From contig NZ_LZJR01000086.1 in assembly GCF_001667925.1 (NCBI RefSeq), positions 147,135-211,134 on the forward strand: DNA of 64,000 nucleotides. The letters run 5' to 3'. The DNA is from Mycobacterium sp. E2479 (GTDB lineage: Bacteria; Actinomycetota; Actinomycetes; Mycobacteriales; Mycobacteriaceae). Numbering within the stretch: the first letter of the stretch is position 1; each line of letters starts with the position of its first letter. Made by a program: the position numbers and the translations under genes. The notes under the pieces were generated by a model. It made no database searches, was not told the origin of the DNA, and saw only the letters and a list, made by a program, of their open reading frames with translations. Below, piece by piece: positions 17,831 through 25,831 of the stretch.

Positions 17831-18895
17831 CTATCTTGTTGGCACGACACCGCGCTCAGTCCAGTGCGCGACGAACGGGGCGATAGTCGACAGGTCGTAG
17901 AGTCCCGGTCGTGCCGCAATCACGGCCGGGATCGCGTTGATGGCGTGCATGGCGGTGGCCAGGCAGCCCTGTTCGGCGTGATCCTCGCCGTGAGAACCGA
18001 TCACGAGATGAAGACTCATGCTGGGCTTCCCCTCGACGGTCACCGCATAACCGATTTCTGTTGGCCAGTCGGGGGCCAGATCGTCAGCCATCCTGGTGAG
18101 ATGTTCGACGGCGAGCGTGGTGTCGCCGCAGTCGACTTCGACGCCAAAACGCATGGCCCCCACGGTTCCCGCGGGAATCTCCCCGGCCGCCACCACCAGC
18201 GCCCGCGGCGTCGTCGCGACCTCACGAAACCCCACGACCGACCGGATCTCGAGACCGAGGGCCTGCGCAAGGACCGTCGCGCTGCCGATCCAGGCGCTCG
18301 CGGCGTAGTCGGTGTTCGTCAGCAAGGGGGTGGTGTCGCCGGGCGTGTGGCCGAATCCCATGGCGTTGAAGATCAAGTCGTGGCTGGCATAGGTCGAGTA
18401 GTTCAGCACCTCCCGCACACTGATCCGGTCGGCCCGCTCGGTGAGCCGGGACAGGACCGGTGCCAGCGACTCGCCGATGAAGCCCGGGTACAGGCCCAGC
18501 CCGAGAAACGAGGAACCCCCGGATTGGCAAGCCTTTTCGATGCCGCCGGCCAGAGATTCGTGCAGCGAACGGGGATGTATGAACCGGCTGCCGGTGGCCA
18601 CGACATTCTTGCCCGACGCCAGCAGGTCGCAGACATCGGCGAAGCAGCCGGGTGTGTCGATCTCGACCTTGCCCATGTAGAGCACCACGTCGGCATCGGT
18701 GGCGACGACCGCTTCGCGATCGGCCGAGGTGAGCACGCCCGCTTCGGGCGCTCCGCACAGAACACCTGCGTCGACGCCGGCTTTGGCCGGGTCGTACACG
18801 CGCACGCCAACCAGTTCCAGGTCCGGCCGGCTCACGACGTGACGCAACGACATCATGCCCGTCACGCCCGTCGCCCACTGGATCACGCGAGTCAT
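17831..18895 (-). CDS. DapB-like NAD(P)-binding oxidoreductase, paralogue D
   Basis: 354 residues, ATG 18895, 12 bp after the P450 stop. It starts MTRVIQWATGVTGMMSL, followed by LELVGVRVYDPAKAGVDAGVLCG, and ends with AMHAINAIPAVIAARPGL. SSFLGLGLYPGFIGESLAPVLSRL in the middle aligns with the xPGF segment of the other copies. Operon order is P450, this gene, the 331-residue protein and the broken SDR. A P450 product (alcohol) oxidised by an SDR, with this protein acting next, is a reasonable but unproven reading. Confidence 0.85.
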   Translation of the reverse strand: MTRVIQWATGVTGMMSLRHVVSRPDLELVGVRVYDPAKAGVDAGVLCGAPEAGVLTSADREAVVATDADVVLYMGKVEIDTPGCFADVCDLLASGKNVVATGSRFIHPRSLHESLAGGIEKACQSGGSSFLGLGLYPGFIGESLAPVLSRLTERADRISVREVLNYSTYASHDLIFNAMGFGHTPGDTTPLLTNTDYAASAWIGSATVLAQALGLEIRSVVGFREVATTPRALVVAAGEIPAGTVGAMRFGVEVDCGDTTLAVEHLTRMADDLAPDWPTEIGYAVTVEGKPSMSLHLVIGSHGEDHAEQGCLATAMHAINAIPAVIAARPGLYDLSTIAPFVAHWTERGVVPTR

Positions 18896-18907
18896 GTCAG
18901 GCAGTCC

Positions 18908-20146
18908 TCAATCCCACACCACGTCGAGACGTGGCGGCGAACGGAACATCGTGCCCGTCACAAAGGGCGCTGGCGCGTCTGGGTCAATCCGCAGGCCGGG
19001 CAGTGCGTCGAGCAGCGCGTTGAAAATCTTGGAGCTTTCCAGCCGGGCCAAGTGCATTCCCAGGCACACGTGCGCACCATGACCAAACCCGATGTGCGGC
19101 TTACGTTCCCGGAATATGTCGAAGGACTCGGCCTCATCCCAGCGCGTCTCGTCGTGGTTGGCACTGCCCAGGTTCACCATCATCGTCGAACCCTTCGGAA
19201 TGCTCATGCCGAAGAATTCGACGTCGGCGCTGACCTCCCGGATGAAGTTCAGCAACGGTGTCTCCCACCGGACGCCCTCCTCGATCGCTTGCGGCAACAA
19301 GCTGCGGTCGGCGCGCACCGCCTCGAGCTGGTCGGTGTGGGTCAGCAGACCCAACGCGAGGCTGGCGGTCGACCGCGACGTGGTCTCGGCTCCTGCGGGG
19401 AGAAGATTGCGCATGAACCCGTAGATCTGCTCGTCCGACATCTTGACGCCGTCGATCTCGGCCTGCGACAAGATGGTCACCATGTCGTCCTTTGGCGACT
19501 TACGCCGGTCGGCGAGCACCCCGATGAAGTACTCCTTCATCTCCGCGGACGCCTTCATCGCGGTTTCCATGTCGGCGCGAAAGCCAAGCAGGTCGATGGC
19601 CAACCGGTGAAACTCGCCGATATCCGACTCGGGCAGCCCGAGAAGGGCAGCGATGATCCGGACTGGGATCGGCATGAACACCGCATCGACCAAGTCCGCG
19701 CGTTTGTCGTCACGGAACTTCGCTATCGTGCGATCCACCAACGGGCCGACAAGCTCGGTGTCCCAGCGCTTCATCGACGATCGGGCGAACGCAAATTCGT
19801 GCAACCGGCGATAGGTTGCGTGCTCGGGCTCCTGCATCTCCAGGATCGTCGGACCCTGCAGCGGCCTCACCATGTCCTCATAGATTCGGGTGCTGAAGGT
19901 GATGTTGTCGGTGAAAACGGCCTTGACTGCGTCGAACGAGTACGCCGTGAAGGTCTTCTTGCCGTCAGGGCCGCTCTCGGAAACGCCCATTTCCGGCCAG
20001 CCCGGGTGGACAGCCGCCTTTGCCCGCAGCTCCCGCAGCAGCGGATAAGGAGTCGCATCGCCGTCTGCGCCCATCCCGGCGTTGAACTTCTCCTGCGCCT
20101 CACGAATACGCTGCTCGATGTCGTCAGCAACCGTCGGCTCCACCAC
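18908..20146 (-). CDS. Cytochrome P450
   Basis: 412 residues from GTG 20146, chosen because GGGAGG lies 5 bp upstream; the frame is open to 20218, but that start would run through the 19-bp palindrome. Motifs: PAGAETTSR in the I-helix, EEGVRWE (ExxR) and FGHGAHVCLG with the haem Cys near 361. It is clearly different from the P450 at 1524. It is the first gene of a minus-strand operon with paralogue D and divergent from paralogue E, so both directions probably share the operator at 20193-20211. Substrate and CYP family not assigned. Confidence 0.93.
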   Translation of the reverse strand: MVEPTVADDIEQRIREAQEKFNAGMGADGDATPYPLLRELRAKAAVHPGWPEMGVSESGPDGKKTFTAYSFDAVKAVFTDNITFSTRIYEDMVRPLQGPTILEMQEPEHATYRRLHEFAFARSSMKRWDTELVGPLVDRTIAKFRDDKRADLVDAVFMPIPVRIIAALLGLPESDIGEFHRLAIDLLGFRADMETAMKASAEMKEYFIGVLADRRKSPKDDMVTILSQAEIDGVKMSDEQIYGFMRNLLPAGAETTSRSTASLALGLLTHTDQLEAVRADRSLLPQAIEEGVRWETPLLNFIREVSADVEFFGMSIPKGSTMMVNLGSANHDETRWDEAESFDIFRERKPHIGFGHGAHVCLGMHLARLESSKIFNALLDALPGLRIDPDAPAPFVTGTMFRSPPRLDVVWD

Positions 20147-20192
20147 CTGCACCTCCCGTACGGTCGGCAAGACTTCCAGCTTCCCGGTTGCA

Positions 20193-20211
20193 AACCTACA
20201 TGATGTAGGTT
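20193..20211. promoter_or_regulatory. 19-bp perfect palindrome in divergent promoter
   Basis: AACCTACATGATGTAGGTT: 9-bp perfect arms around a single G. It lies between the P450 (start 20146, minus) and paralogue E (start 20263, plus). Size and symmetry fit a TetR or GntR dimer site. It is unrelated to the GAGAA/TTCTC sites, so a second regulator is implied. Confidence 0.72.
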
Positions 20212-20262
20212 GAACCAACCAGAACCTGGCCAGATCGCGAAAGCAGAACCTGGAGAATTCGA

Positions 20263-21336
20263 TTGGCTATTCGAGTTGCGCAGTGGGCGACGGGCGCCGT
20301 CGGTCGCGCCGCGCTGCAGGAGCTCATTGAGAACCCCCATTATCAGCTGGTGGGCGTACTTGTATACGATCCCGCGAAGGTCGGCCTCGACGCCGCCGCG
20401 CTGTGCGGACTACCGCCGACCACCGGCGTGGTCGCCACGGCAGACAAGGATGAGATCACCGCGCTGTGCGCGGATGTCGTCGTGCACGCGGCCAGCAAGG
20501 CGCATGCCATCGAGACGAACGCCGAGGACATCTGCCGCCTTCTGGCCGCCGGCAGCACAGTCATCACCACGACGTCGTATAACCACCTGCCCACCTATGG
20601 TGCGGACACCGAGGCGGCGTTCGCGAAGGCCTGCCAACAAGGCGGATCGAGGTTCCACGCAGCAGGTGAGAACCCGGGGTTCATGTTCGAGCGTTTGGTC
20701 GCGACGGTGACGGGGTTGAGCAAGACGATCGACCGCATCGACCTCTACGAGGCCACCGACGTGTCAGCCGTCGACAGTCGGCCCATGCTCGTCGACCTGA
20801 TGGGCATGGGCAGGCGCCCAGAAGACGTCAGCATCGATTCCCCGATCATCAAGAAGCTGGACCTGGCCTATCGCCAAGCGCTCAATGCGACGGCCGACGT
20901 GCTCGGAATTACCCTGTCGCACATCGATGTGGCGGTCGACGCCACCACCCTGCCCTATGACATCGAGGTCCTCGCCGGCACGATTGACGCGGGAACAGTT
21001 GTCGGACAGCGTTTTTCGTGGGTGGGACATTGGTCGGGTCGACCGTTGCTGGCCATTCACGAGGAGTGGGTGTTGACGCGCGACCTTCCTCAGTGGGGCA
21101 TGGCCCCCCTGGCGCCTGGTGAGAAGGCGCCGCTGATTCGCGCGGTCATCAGGGGTGAGCCGAGCTTCGAACTGCAACTCGACGTCGGCTCCGACGGCCA
21201 GGCAGCAGTGGGCCAGCACGCCATGCCGGGTCATCTGATGATCGCGATGGGCGCGGTTCGCGCCATTCCCTACGTGCTTGCCCAACCGCCGGGCATCGTG
21301 ACCGCACCGGTGTTCGGTGCGATCCAATTAACTTGA
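20263..21336 (+). CDS. DapB-like NAD(P)-binding oxidoreductase, paralogue E
   Basis: 357 residues, TTG start with GGAG 8 bp upstream. It begins MAIRVAQWATGAVGRAALQ, then YQLVGVLVYDPAKVGLDAAALCG, and ends with AMGAVRAIPYVLAQPPGI. The NAIP of most copies is RAIP here, and HAAGENPGFMFERL replaces the usual PGF segment. It is monocistronic, divergent from the P450 and convergent with the ligand-binding-fold gene (9-bp overlap at the 3' ends). Confidence 0.85.
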   Translation: MAIRVAQWATGAVGRAALQELIENPHYQLVGVLVYDPAKVGLDAAALCGLPPTTGVVATADKDEITALCADVVVHAASKAHAIETNAEDICRLLAAGSTVITTTSYNHLPTYGADTEAAFAKACQQGGSRFHAAGENPGFMFERLVATVTGLSKTIDRIDLYEATDVSAVDSRPMLVDLMGMGRRPEDVSIDSPIIKKLDLAYRQALNATADVLGITLSHIDVAVDATTLPYDIEVLAGTIDAGTVVGQRFSWVGHWSGRPLLAIHEEWVLTRDLPQWGMAPLAPGEKAPLIRAVIRGEPSFELQLDVGSDGQAAVGQHAMPGHLMIAMGAVRAIPYVLAQPPGIVTAPVFGAIQLT

Positions 21337-22473
21337 GCTCGGGGCCACCGCGCGTGCGATGTGGTCGCTGGGCGCCGCATAAAACACATGCGCGCTGCCA
21401 TCCGGTAGCACCCGTCGGGCCACAAGATAGTCCGAACCCATCCAGCCCTGTCTTATGAACCGTCCGAACCGAAGGAAGGTGCCCGGGGCGCCGCTGGCCG
21501 ACGGGACGAGCTTCACCTGCTCCATACCGTTCTTAACCCCCTCGCCGGTCAGCGGGCGCGCGGCGGCGAGGCCCCGCACGATCACGGTGGCCGCGTCGTG
21601 GGACAGGCCCGGCATCGAGTGTGCGGGCCGGCGGCCGTATCGGGCCTCGAAGCGGTCGAGGAAGGCCTGGCCCACGGTGTTGCGCTCGTCGTAGCTGTCC
21701 AGGCCGATCCAGCCGGACAGGTGCCGCATCCATTCCGCGCTGATGTGGGCCATTTCGAAAGCCGTCGTCGTATACCGCGGGGGATCCCAGCCCGCGGCCA
21801 GCAGCGCATCCGTGAAGCCCCAGAGGCCGTGTCCGAACCCGACATGCACCAGTGCGTCGGGTTCCGATGCGCGCAGCGCGGTTACCGCCTCGGACTTGTC
21901 GGCTTCGACCTGGGGAATCGCCACCGTCGCAACGACCTTCAAACCCGCGGCATCGTATGCCCGTTGCGCAAAGCCGAGGTATTCCTTACCGATCAGCGAG
22001 GCCTCGTAGGCAATGGCGATGCGCGACCGGCCATCGCCGATCATCACCGCGGCCAGCATTACCGGCTCCTCGGGCATCGAGCCGTTGTTCAACGCGAAGC
22101 ACCAGTCACCGAGCGCTCCCTCCGATCCCGAGAGGGTGACGATCGGTACTCGCGCCGTGGCCTCGACGTGCGAACGCAGCGGCACCACATTGTCCGATAC
22201 CCACGGCCCGTAGATGGCAAGACAGCCCTCCGCCACAAGCTCATCGAAGGCTCGTTCGACCGCAAGGTAGGTGCCGTTCGGCAAGCCAACCACGTTGCGT
22301 GTCACAAGTTCGATCGGCCGGTCGAGCAGACCCGAGGACAGCGCTTCGTCCATCGCCAGCCGCAGGGCGTCAACACTGTCGTTGTCGGTGTCGCCGGTGG
22401 TCGGATAGTCGTTGAGCAGGCCGACTTTCAGGGGAGCGACTGAACCGTACGCGCGAACCTCGTCGTCTGCCAT
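21328..22473 (-). CDS. Periplasmic-binding-protein-like (Leu/Ile/Val-type) protein without signal peptide
   Basis: 381 residues. LKVGLLNDYPTTGDTDNDSVDALRLAMDEAL at the start and CLAIYGPWVSDNVVPLRSHVEATARVPIVTLSGS further on are typical of the type-I receptor-family ligand-binding fold used by amino-acid ABC transporters and amide sensors (Peripla_BP_6). No signal peptide or lipobox is visible, and no permease or ATPase gene is adjacent, so it is probably cytoplasmic and may sense or sequester a pathway compound. It is divergent from paralogue F across the palindrome at 22552-22572. Confidence 0.82.
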   Translation of the reverse strand: MADDEVRAYGSVAPLKVGLLNDYPTTGDTDNDSVDALRLAMDEALSSGLLDRPIELVTRNVVGLPNGTYLAVERAFDELVAEGCLAIYGPWVSDNVVPLRSHVEATARVPIVTLSGSEGALGDWCFALNNGSMPEEPVMLAAVMIGDGRSRIAIAYEASLIGKEYLGFAQRAYDAAGLKVVATVAIPQVEADKSEAVTALRASEPDALVHVGFGHGLWGFTDALLAAGWDPPRYTTTAFEMAHISAEWMRHLSGWIGLDSYDERNTVGQAFLDRFEARYGRRPAHSMPGLSHDAATVIVRGLAAARPLTGEGVKNGMEQVKLVPSASGAPGTFLRFGRFIRQGWMGSDYLVARRVLPDGSAHVFYAAPSDHIARAVAPSSS

Positions 22474-22551
22474 AGCGGCAACATACCGGATGAAGGTAGA
22501 GGGTATCGACGGGGACGTCAGACTTCATGCCTGCGGAAACCATCGTTTACG

Positions 22552-22572
22552 AAAAGCGCATATAGCGCTTTT
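22552..22572. promoter_or_regulatory. 21-bp palindrome in divergent promoter
   Basis: Perfect 8-bp arms AAAAGCGC and GCGCTTTT around ATATA. It lies between the ligand-binding-fold gene (start 22473, minus) and paralogue F (start 22620, plus). This is a third operator type in the island; the regulator is unknown, and the TetR gene at 23800 is the nearest candidate. Confidence 0.65.
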
Positions 22573-22619
22573 GGCGTGTTAGCTTTTCCGGATAGGGGTC
22601 GCCGCTCTAAGGAGGAGCA

Positions 22620-23744
22620 ATGACGCTCATGTCGCCGCTCGGAGCCAGTGCGCCACCGACGGAGAAGAAGTATCGCGTGATCCAGTGGGGCATAGGCAAT
22701 GTCGGCACCTTGGCGTTGCGACACTTTGCGAACAACCCCCTCTACGAAGTGGTCGGGGTACTCTGCAATCGCCCGGAGAAAGTCGGCAGAGACGCAGGAG
22801 AACTCGTCGGGGTAGGGCCAATCGGCGTGCTAGCGACCACCGACAAGTCCGCCCTGGAGGCCCTCGACGCCGACTGCGTGTTCTACGCGCCACTGTGGTC
22901 GGACGTCGACGAGATCTGCCGCCTGCTGCGCGGGGGAAAGAGCGTCGTCGCCTCGGGCGGCGCGTGGTGGCATCGGACCGAAACCAACAGCGCGGACATC
23001 GACAAGATCGAAGCGGCGTGCCAAGACGGCGGTACTTCGTTCCATGGAGGTGGCATCCACCCTGGTTATGCGGCGGACCTGCTAGTTCTGACATTGGCCC
23101 GAATCGTCGGCAAGACCGACCACATCCACATCTACGAGGCGGTGAACTTCAACAAGGACACGTTGAAGTACCTGGACGAGATGGGGTTCGGGAAATCCCC
23201 GGCCGAGTTCGCCAAGGGCAATCTTTTCCAAGACGCTTGGTCATTGTTCGCGCAGTCGCTGACGATGGTCGTCGAAGGGCTGGGCAAAACTGTCGAGAAA
23301 TTCACGACGGACGTGGAATTGGGCACGGCCATCCGCGATATCCCCTATGAGGGAACTCCGGATATGGATATGCCGGGCCTCAAAGGTGTGATCAAGAAGG
23401 GCACCGTCGCGTCCCAGCATCACCTCTGGACTGCATGGGTGGACGGCCGGCCATTCATTACCCTGCATGAGCTCTACTCGTTCATCGAACACGACGCAAT
23501 CGACCCGAAGCCGGACTGGGAGCCGTACTACCACTACCGGGTGGTGATTGAAGGAGACCCAGGTACCGAGCTGATCCTGCGGGGCAGCCAGCATGCGCGA
23601 GACCACGCGAAACCCGGCTACATCGGTTACGCCTGGACTGCGATGGAACCGGTGAACTCCATTCCCGCCATCTGCGACGCCTCGCCCGGTTTCAAGTCGC
23701 ACGCCGACCTCGGGCTCATGACTGTTCGCGGCATCGTGCGCTGA
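22620..23744 (+). CDS. DapB-like NAD(P)-binding oxidoreductase, paralogue F
   Basis: 374 residues, ATG with AAGGAGG 5 bp upstream, the strongest RBS of the six copies. It has a 17-residue lead before YRVIQWGIGNVGTLALRHF, then YEVVGVLCNRPEKVGRDAGELVGVGPIGV and the C-terminal AMEPVNSIPAICDASPGF. GGGIHPGYAADLLVL corresponds to the PGF segment. A TetR gene starts 55 bp after its end, and the ligand-binding-fold gene is divergent. It is the longest copy. Confidence 0.85.
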   Translation: MTLMSPLGASAPPTEKKYRVIQWGIGNVGTLALRHFANNPLYEVVGVLCNRPEKVGRDAGELVGVGPIGVLATTDKSALEALDADCVFYAPLWSDVDEICRLLRGGKSVVASGGAWWHRTETNSADIDKIEAACQDGGTSFHGGGIHPGYAADLLVLTLARIVGKTDHIHIYEAVNFNKDTLKYLDEMGFGKSPAEFAKGNLFQDAWSLFAQSLTMVVEGLGKTVEKFTTDVELGTAIRDIPYEGTPDMDMPGLKGVIKKGTVASQHHLWTAWVDGRPFITLHELYSFIEHDAIDPKPDWEPYYHYRVVIEGDPGTELILRGSQHARDHAKPGYIGYAWTAMEPVNSIPAICDASPGFKSHADLGLMTVRGIVR

Positions 23745-23763
23745 GAACGGCCCCAACCGGCAG

Positions 23764-23786
23764 TCAACATACAGACTAAATGTTGA
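23764..23786. promoter_or_regulatory. Probable TetR operator (inverted repeat)
   Basis: Perfect 7-bp arms TCAACAT and ATGTTGA separated by 9 bp, ending 14 bp before the start of the TetR gene at 23800. The position fits autoregulation. Confidence 0.68.
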
Positions 23787-23799
23787 TACGATCGTCGAC

Positions 23800-24432
23800 A
23801 TGGCGAAGCGCGGCGGGACGGACGTGGATCGGCGCGCCCGAGGCGAGCAGACCCGTCGCGACCTGATCGACGCGGGTCGAGAAATCTTCGTGGAACTTGG
23901 ATACTTCAACACGAGCATCGGTGACCTGGTGGCGAAGTCGGGTGTCGGTACGCGCGGCGCCTTCTACCACCACTTCAAAGACAAGGCCGAGCTGTTTCGC
24001 GCCGTGTTCGAAGATGTCGAGAACGACCTCACGCTGCGGTCCATCGCCGCTCCCCCGCCCGGGGCGGACCCATGGGAGCGGCTCACCAGCGGTTTGCACG
24101 GATTCCTCGAAGCGGCACAGGAACCCGCGGTACAGCGAGTGATGCTTATCGATGGACCGGTGGTTCTGGGCTGGGAGGCCCTGCGCAAAATACAGGAGGG
24201 CAATAGCATCGCCCTCATCAACGAGGTGGTCCGCGAGGCTATCGCAGCCGGCATCATCGACGACCAACCCGTCGGGGAGCTGACACACATGCTGGTCGCC
24301 GCGCTCGAGGAGGCCTCGCTTCTGGTCGTGCATGCCGCAAATCCCACCGCGGCCCGCCGTCGAGCCGCCAAGGTCCTTGACCGGCTTCTGCTTTCATTCG
24401 CGGTCAAGCCCCGAAAAATATTGCGGCGGTGA
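23800..24432 (+). CDS. TetR-family transcriptional regulator
   Basis: 210 residues. The helix-turn-helix region is ETSIGDLVAKSGVGTRGAFYHHFKDKAELF-like: here NTSIGDLVAKSGVGTRGAFYHHF at about residues 37-59, followed by KDKAELF. The C-terminal domain contains QRVMLIDGPVVLGWEALRKIQEGNSI, common in TetR proteins with a TetR_C_33-type ligand domain. It sits behind paralogue F and before an acyl/aldehyde block, with its own inverted repeat upstream. Likely a local repressor; the ligand is unknown. Confidence 0.88.
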   Translation: MAKRGGTDVDRRARGEQTRRDLIDAGREIFVELGYFNTSIGDLVAKSGVGTRGAFYHHFKDKAELFRAVFEDVENDLTLRSIAAPPPGADPWERLTSGLHGFLEAAQEPAVQRVMLIDGPVVLGWEALRKIQEGNSIALINEVVREAIAAGIIDDQPVGELTHMLVAALEEASLLVVHAANPTAARRRAAKVLDRLLLSFAVKPRKILRR

Positions 24433-24490
24433 TCGTTTTGACTGCCGCATGCGGACGGTCGCTGCCCTGATGAAAACGTTCATTTCCGAA

Positions 24491-24504
24491 AACTGAATAC
24501 AGTT
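24491..24504. promoter_or_regulatory. 14-bp palindrome upstream of amidohydrolase remnant
   Basis: AACTGAATACAGTT: 5-bp arms around AATA, 48 bp before the ATG at 24553. It could be an operator for the transcript that also carries the SDR, aldehyde dehydrogenase and alcohol dehydrogenase genes. Short, so chance is possible. Confidence 0.4.
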
Positions 24505-24552
24505 CTTCCGGTAACTGATAGCCTCGCTCTCAACCTCTGTGCAAGGAGACCC

Positions 24553-25036
24553 ATGCAGCCCGAAGACATGATCTTGGTGAGCGTCGACGACCATCTGGTG
24601 GAGCCTCCGAACCTGTTCGAGGGCAGGGTCGCGAGCAAGTATGCCGACGAGACACCGCTAATCATTCGCCAACGTGACGGCTCGGAGGTCTGGACCTTCA
24701 ACGGCGCGATCATTCCCAACATCGGGCTCAATGCTGTGGCCGGTCGCCCACGCGAAGAGTACGGCGTCGAGCCCACCGCCTTCGACGAGATGCGGCCGGG
24801 GTGCTACGACATCCACGAGCGGATCAAGGACATGGATGCCGGCGGCGTGCTCGGGTCGATGTGCTTCCCATCCTTCCCTGGCTTCGCAGGCCGGCAACAC
24901 CGCACCCGCGAGCAGTGCACGGTGGGCGCTCTGCGCGCCGAGGTTGGTGACCACGACGTCGCGGTCCGCAGCTTTGACCGGGGCCGATTCGAATGCACCG
25001 CGGGCGCGACCCTCGGCTCCGAAAGTGCGAAGCTCG
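24553..25036 (+). pseudogene. Amidohydrolase (amidohydrolase_2-type), truncated
   Basis: ATG with AAGGAG 5 bp upstream. The first 113 residues are a clear start of an actinobacterial metal-dependent amidohydrolase: ILVSVDDHLVEPPNLFEGRV (the DxH metal motif is altered to DDH) through RIKDMDAGGVLGSMCFPSFPGFAG. Family members continue to about 400 residues with the remaining metal ligands. Here the sequence turns into a Cys/Arg-rich tail after about 24892, and the frame stops at 25044, inside the next gene. So about three quarters of the gene is gone. The 140 bp from 24895 to 25036 match nothing I recognise on either strand. Confidence 0.75.
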
Positions 25037-25831
25037 ATGTCTGACAACGGACAACGCTCGGTGCGGGTCGCGGTCGTCGGCGCCTCTTCCGGCCTCGGCC
25101 GATGCATCGGCACCGGCCTCGCCCAGCGCGGCGCCCACGTCGCTCTGCTGGCACGCCGATATGACAGGTTGGTCGACGCGGCCAAGGAAGCCGGCAATGA
25201 GGCCGTGGCCGTCGCTTGCGACGTCACCGTTGCCGACAACTGCCAGAAAGCCATGTCTGAGGTCGTCGCCGCACTCGGTGGCCTCGATGCCCTCGTGTAC
25301 ACGACCGGCGTGGGCGTGCTGGCGCCACTGCGCGAGGTGACCGCGGATCAATGGGCGCAGTTGTTCGCCACCAATGTCATCGGTGCCTCGCTCATCACCG
25401 CGGCAGCGGCACCACACTTGGCCGCGGCGGCGGGCTCCGTGGTGTACCTGTCTTCACTGAGCGCGTCCTACACCACTCCGTGGCCATTACTCGGGGCCTA
25501 CGCGGTTTCCAAGAGCGCACTGGACAAGCTCGTCGAGGCCTGGCGCACCGAACATCCGGAGATCGCCTTTACTCGCCTCGCCGTGGGCGACAGTCTCGGC
25601 GGGGCCGGCGACGCGCAGACCGAATTCAACAAAAGCTGGGATCCCGACGCCCTGGAATCGGCAATCAGATTCTGGATGGAGAACAAGTACATGCAGGGGG
25701 GCCTCGTTGACGCCGAGCACCTGACCGATGTCGTCAATTCCGTGATCCGCTGCGGCAATAGCAGTTTCATCCCCTATCTGACCTTGGCCCCGCGCGCCTC
25801 CGACGCAGTGAAGGAACTTCGGCAATGGTGA
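25037..25831 (+). CDS. Short-chain dehydrogenase/reductase
   Basis: 264 residues from ATG 25037. It has GASSGLG (cofactor), CDVTVAD (the Asp that contacts adenine), a Ser in VYLSSLSAS and the catalytic YAVSK. As in the SDR at 12986, NNAG is replaced (YTTGVGV) and the WRTEHPE helix follows the active site, so the two are paralogues. Its stop overlaps the start of the aldehyde dehydrogenase by 7 bp, showing translational coupling; an alcohol-ketone-aldehyde oxidation series is plausible. Confidence 0.88.
   Translation: MSDNGQRSVRVAVVGASSGLGRCIGTGLAQRGAHVALLARRYDRLVDAAKEAGNEAVAVACDVTVADNCQKAMSEVVAALGGLDALVYTTGVGVLAPLREVTADQWAQLFATNVIGASLITAAAAPHLAAAAGSVVYLSSLSASYTTPWPLLGAYAVSKSALDKLVEAWRTEHPEIAFTRLAVGDSLGGAGDAQTEFNKSWDPDALESAIRFWMENKYMQGGLVDAEHLTDVVNSVIRCGNSSFIPYLTLAPRASDAVKELRQW

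Noticed and set aside
17864..20203. 779-codon open frame on the plus strand opposite the P450 and paralogue D
   Set aside because: Composition is Arg/Gly/His-rich without motifs and it lies wholly antisense to two genes with clear family motifs; a GC-skew shadow.
24658..25302. Minus-strand frame covering the amidohydrolase remnant and SDR start
   Set aside because: Contains VTNLGAQSAHRALLAGAV, which looks protein-like, but no family, RBS or conserved context supports it.
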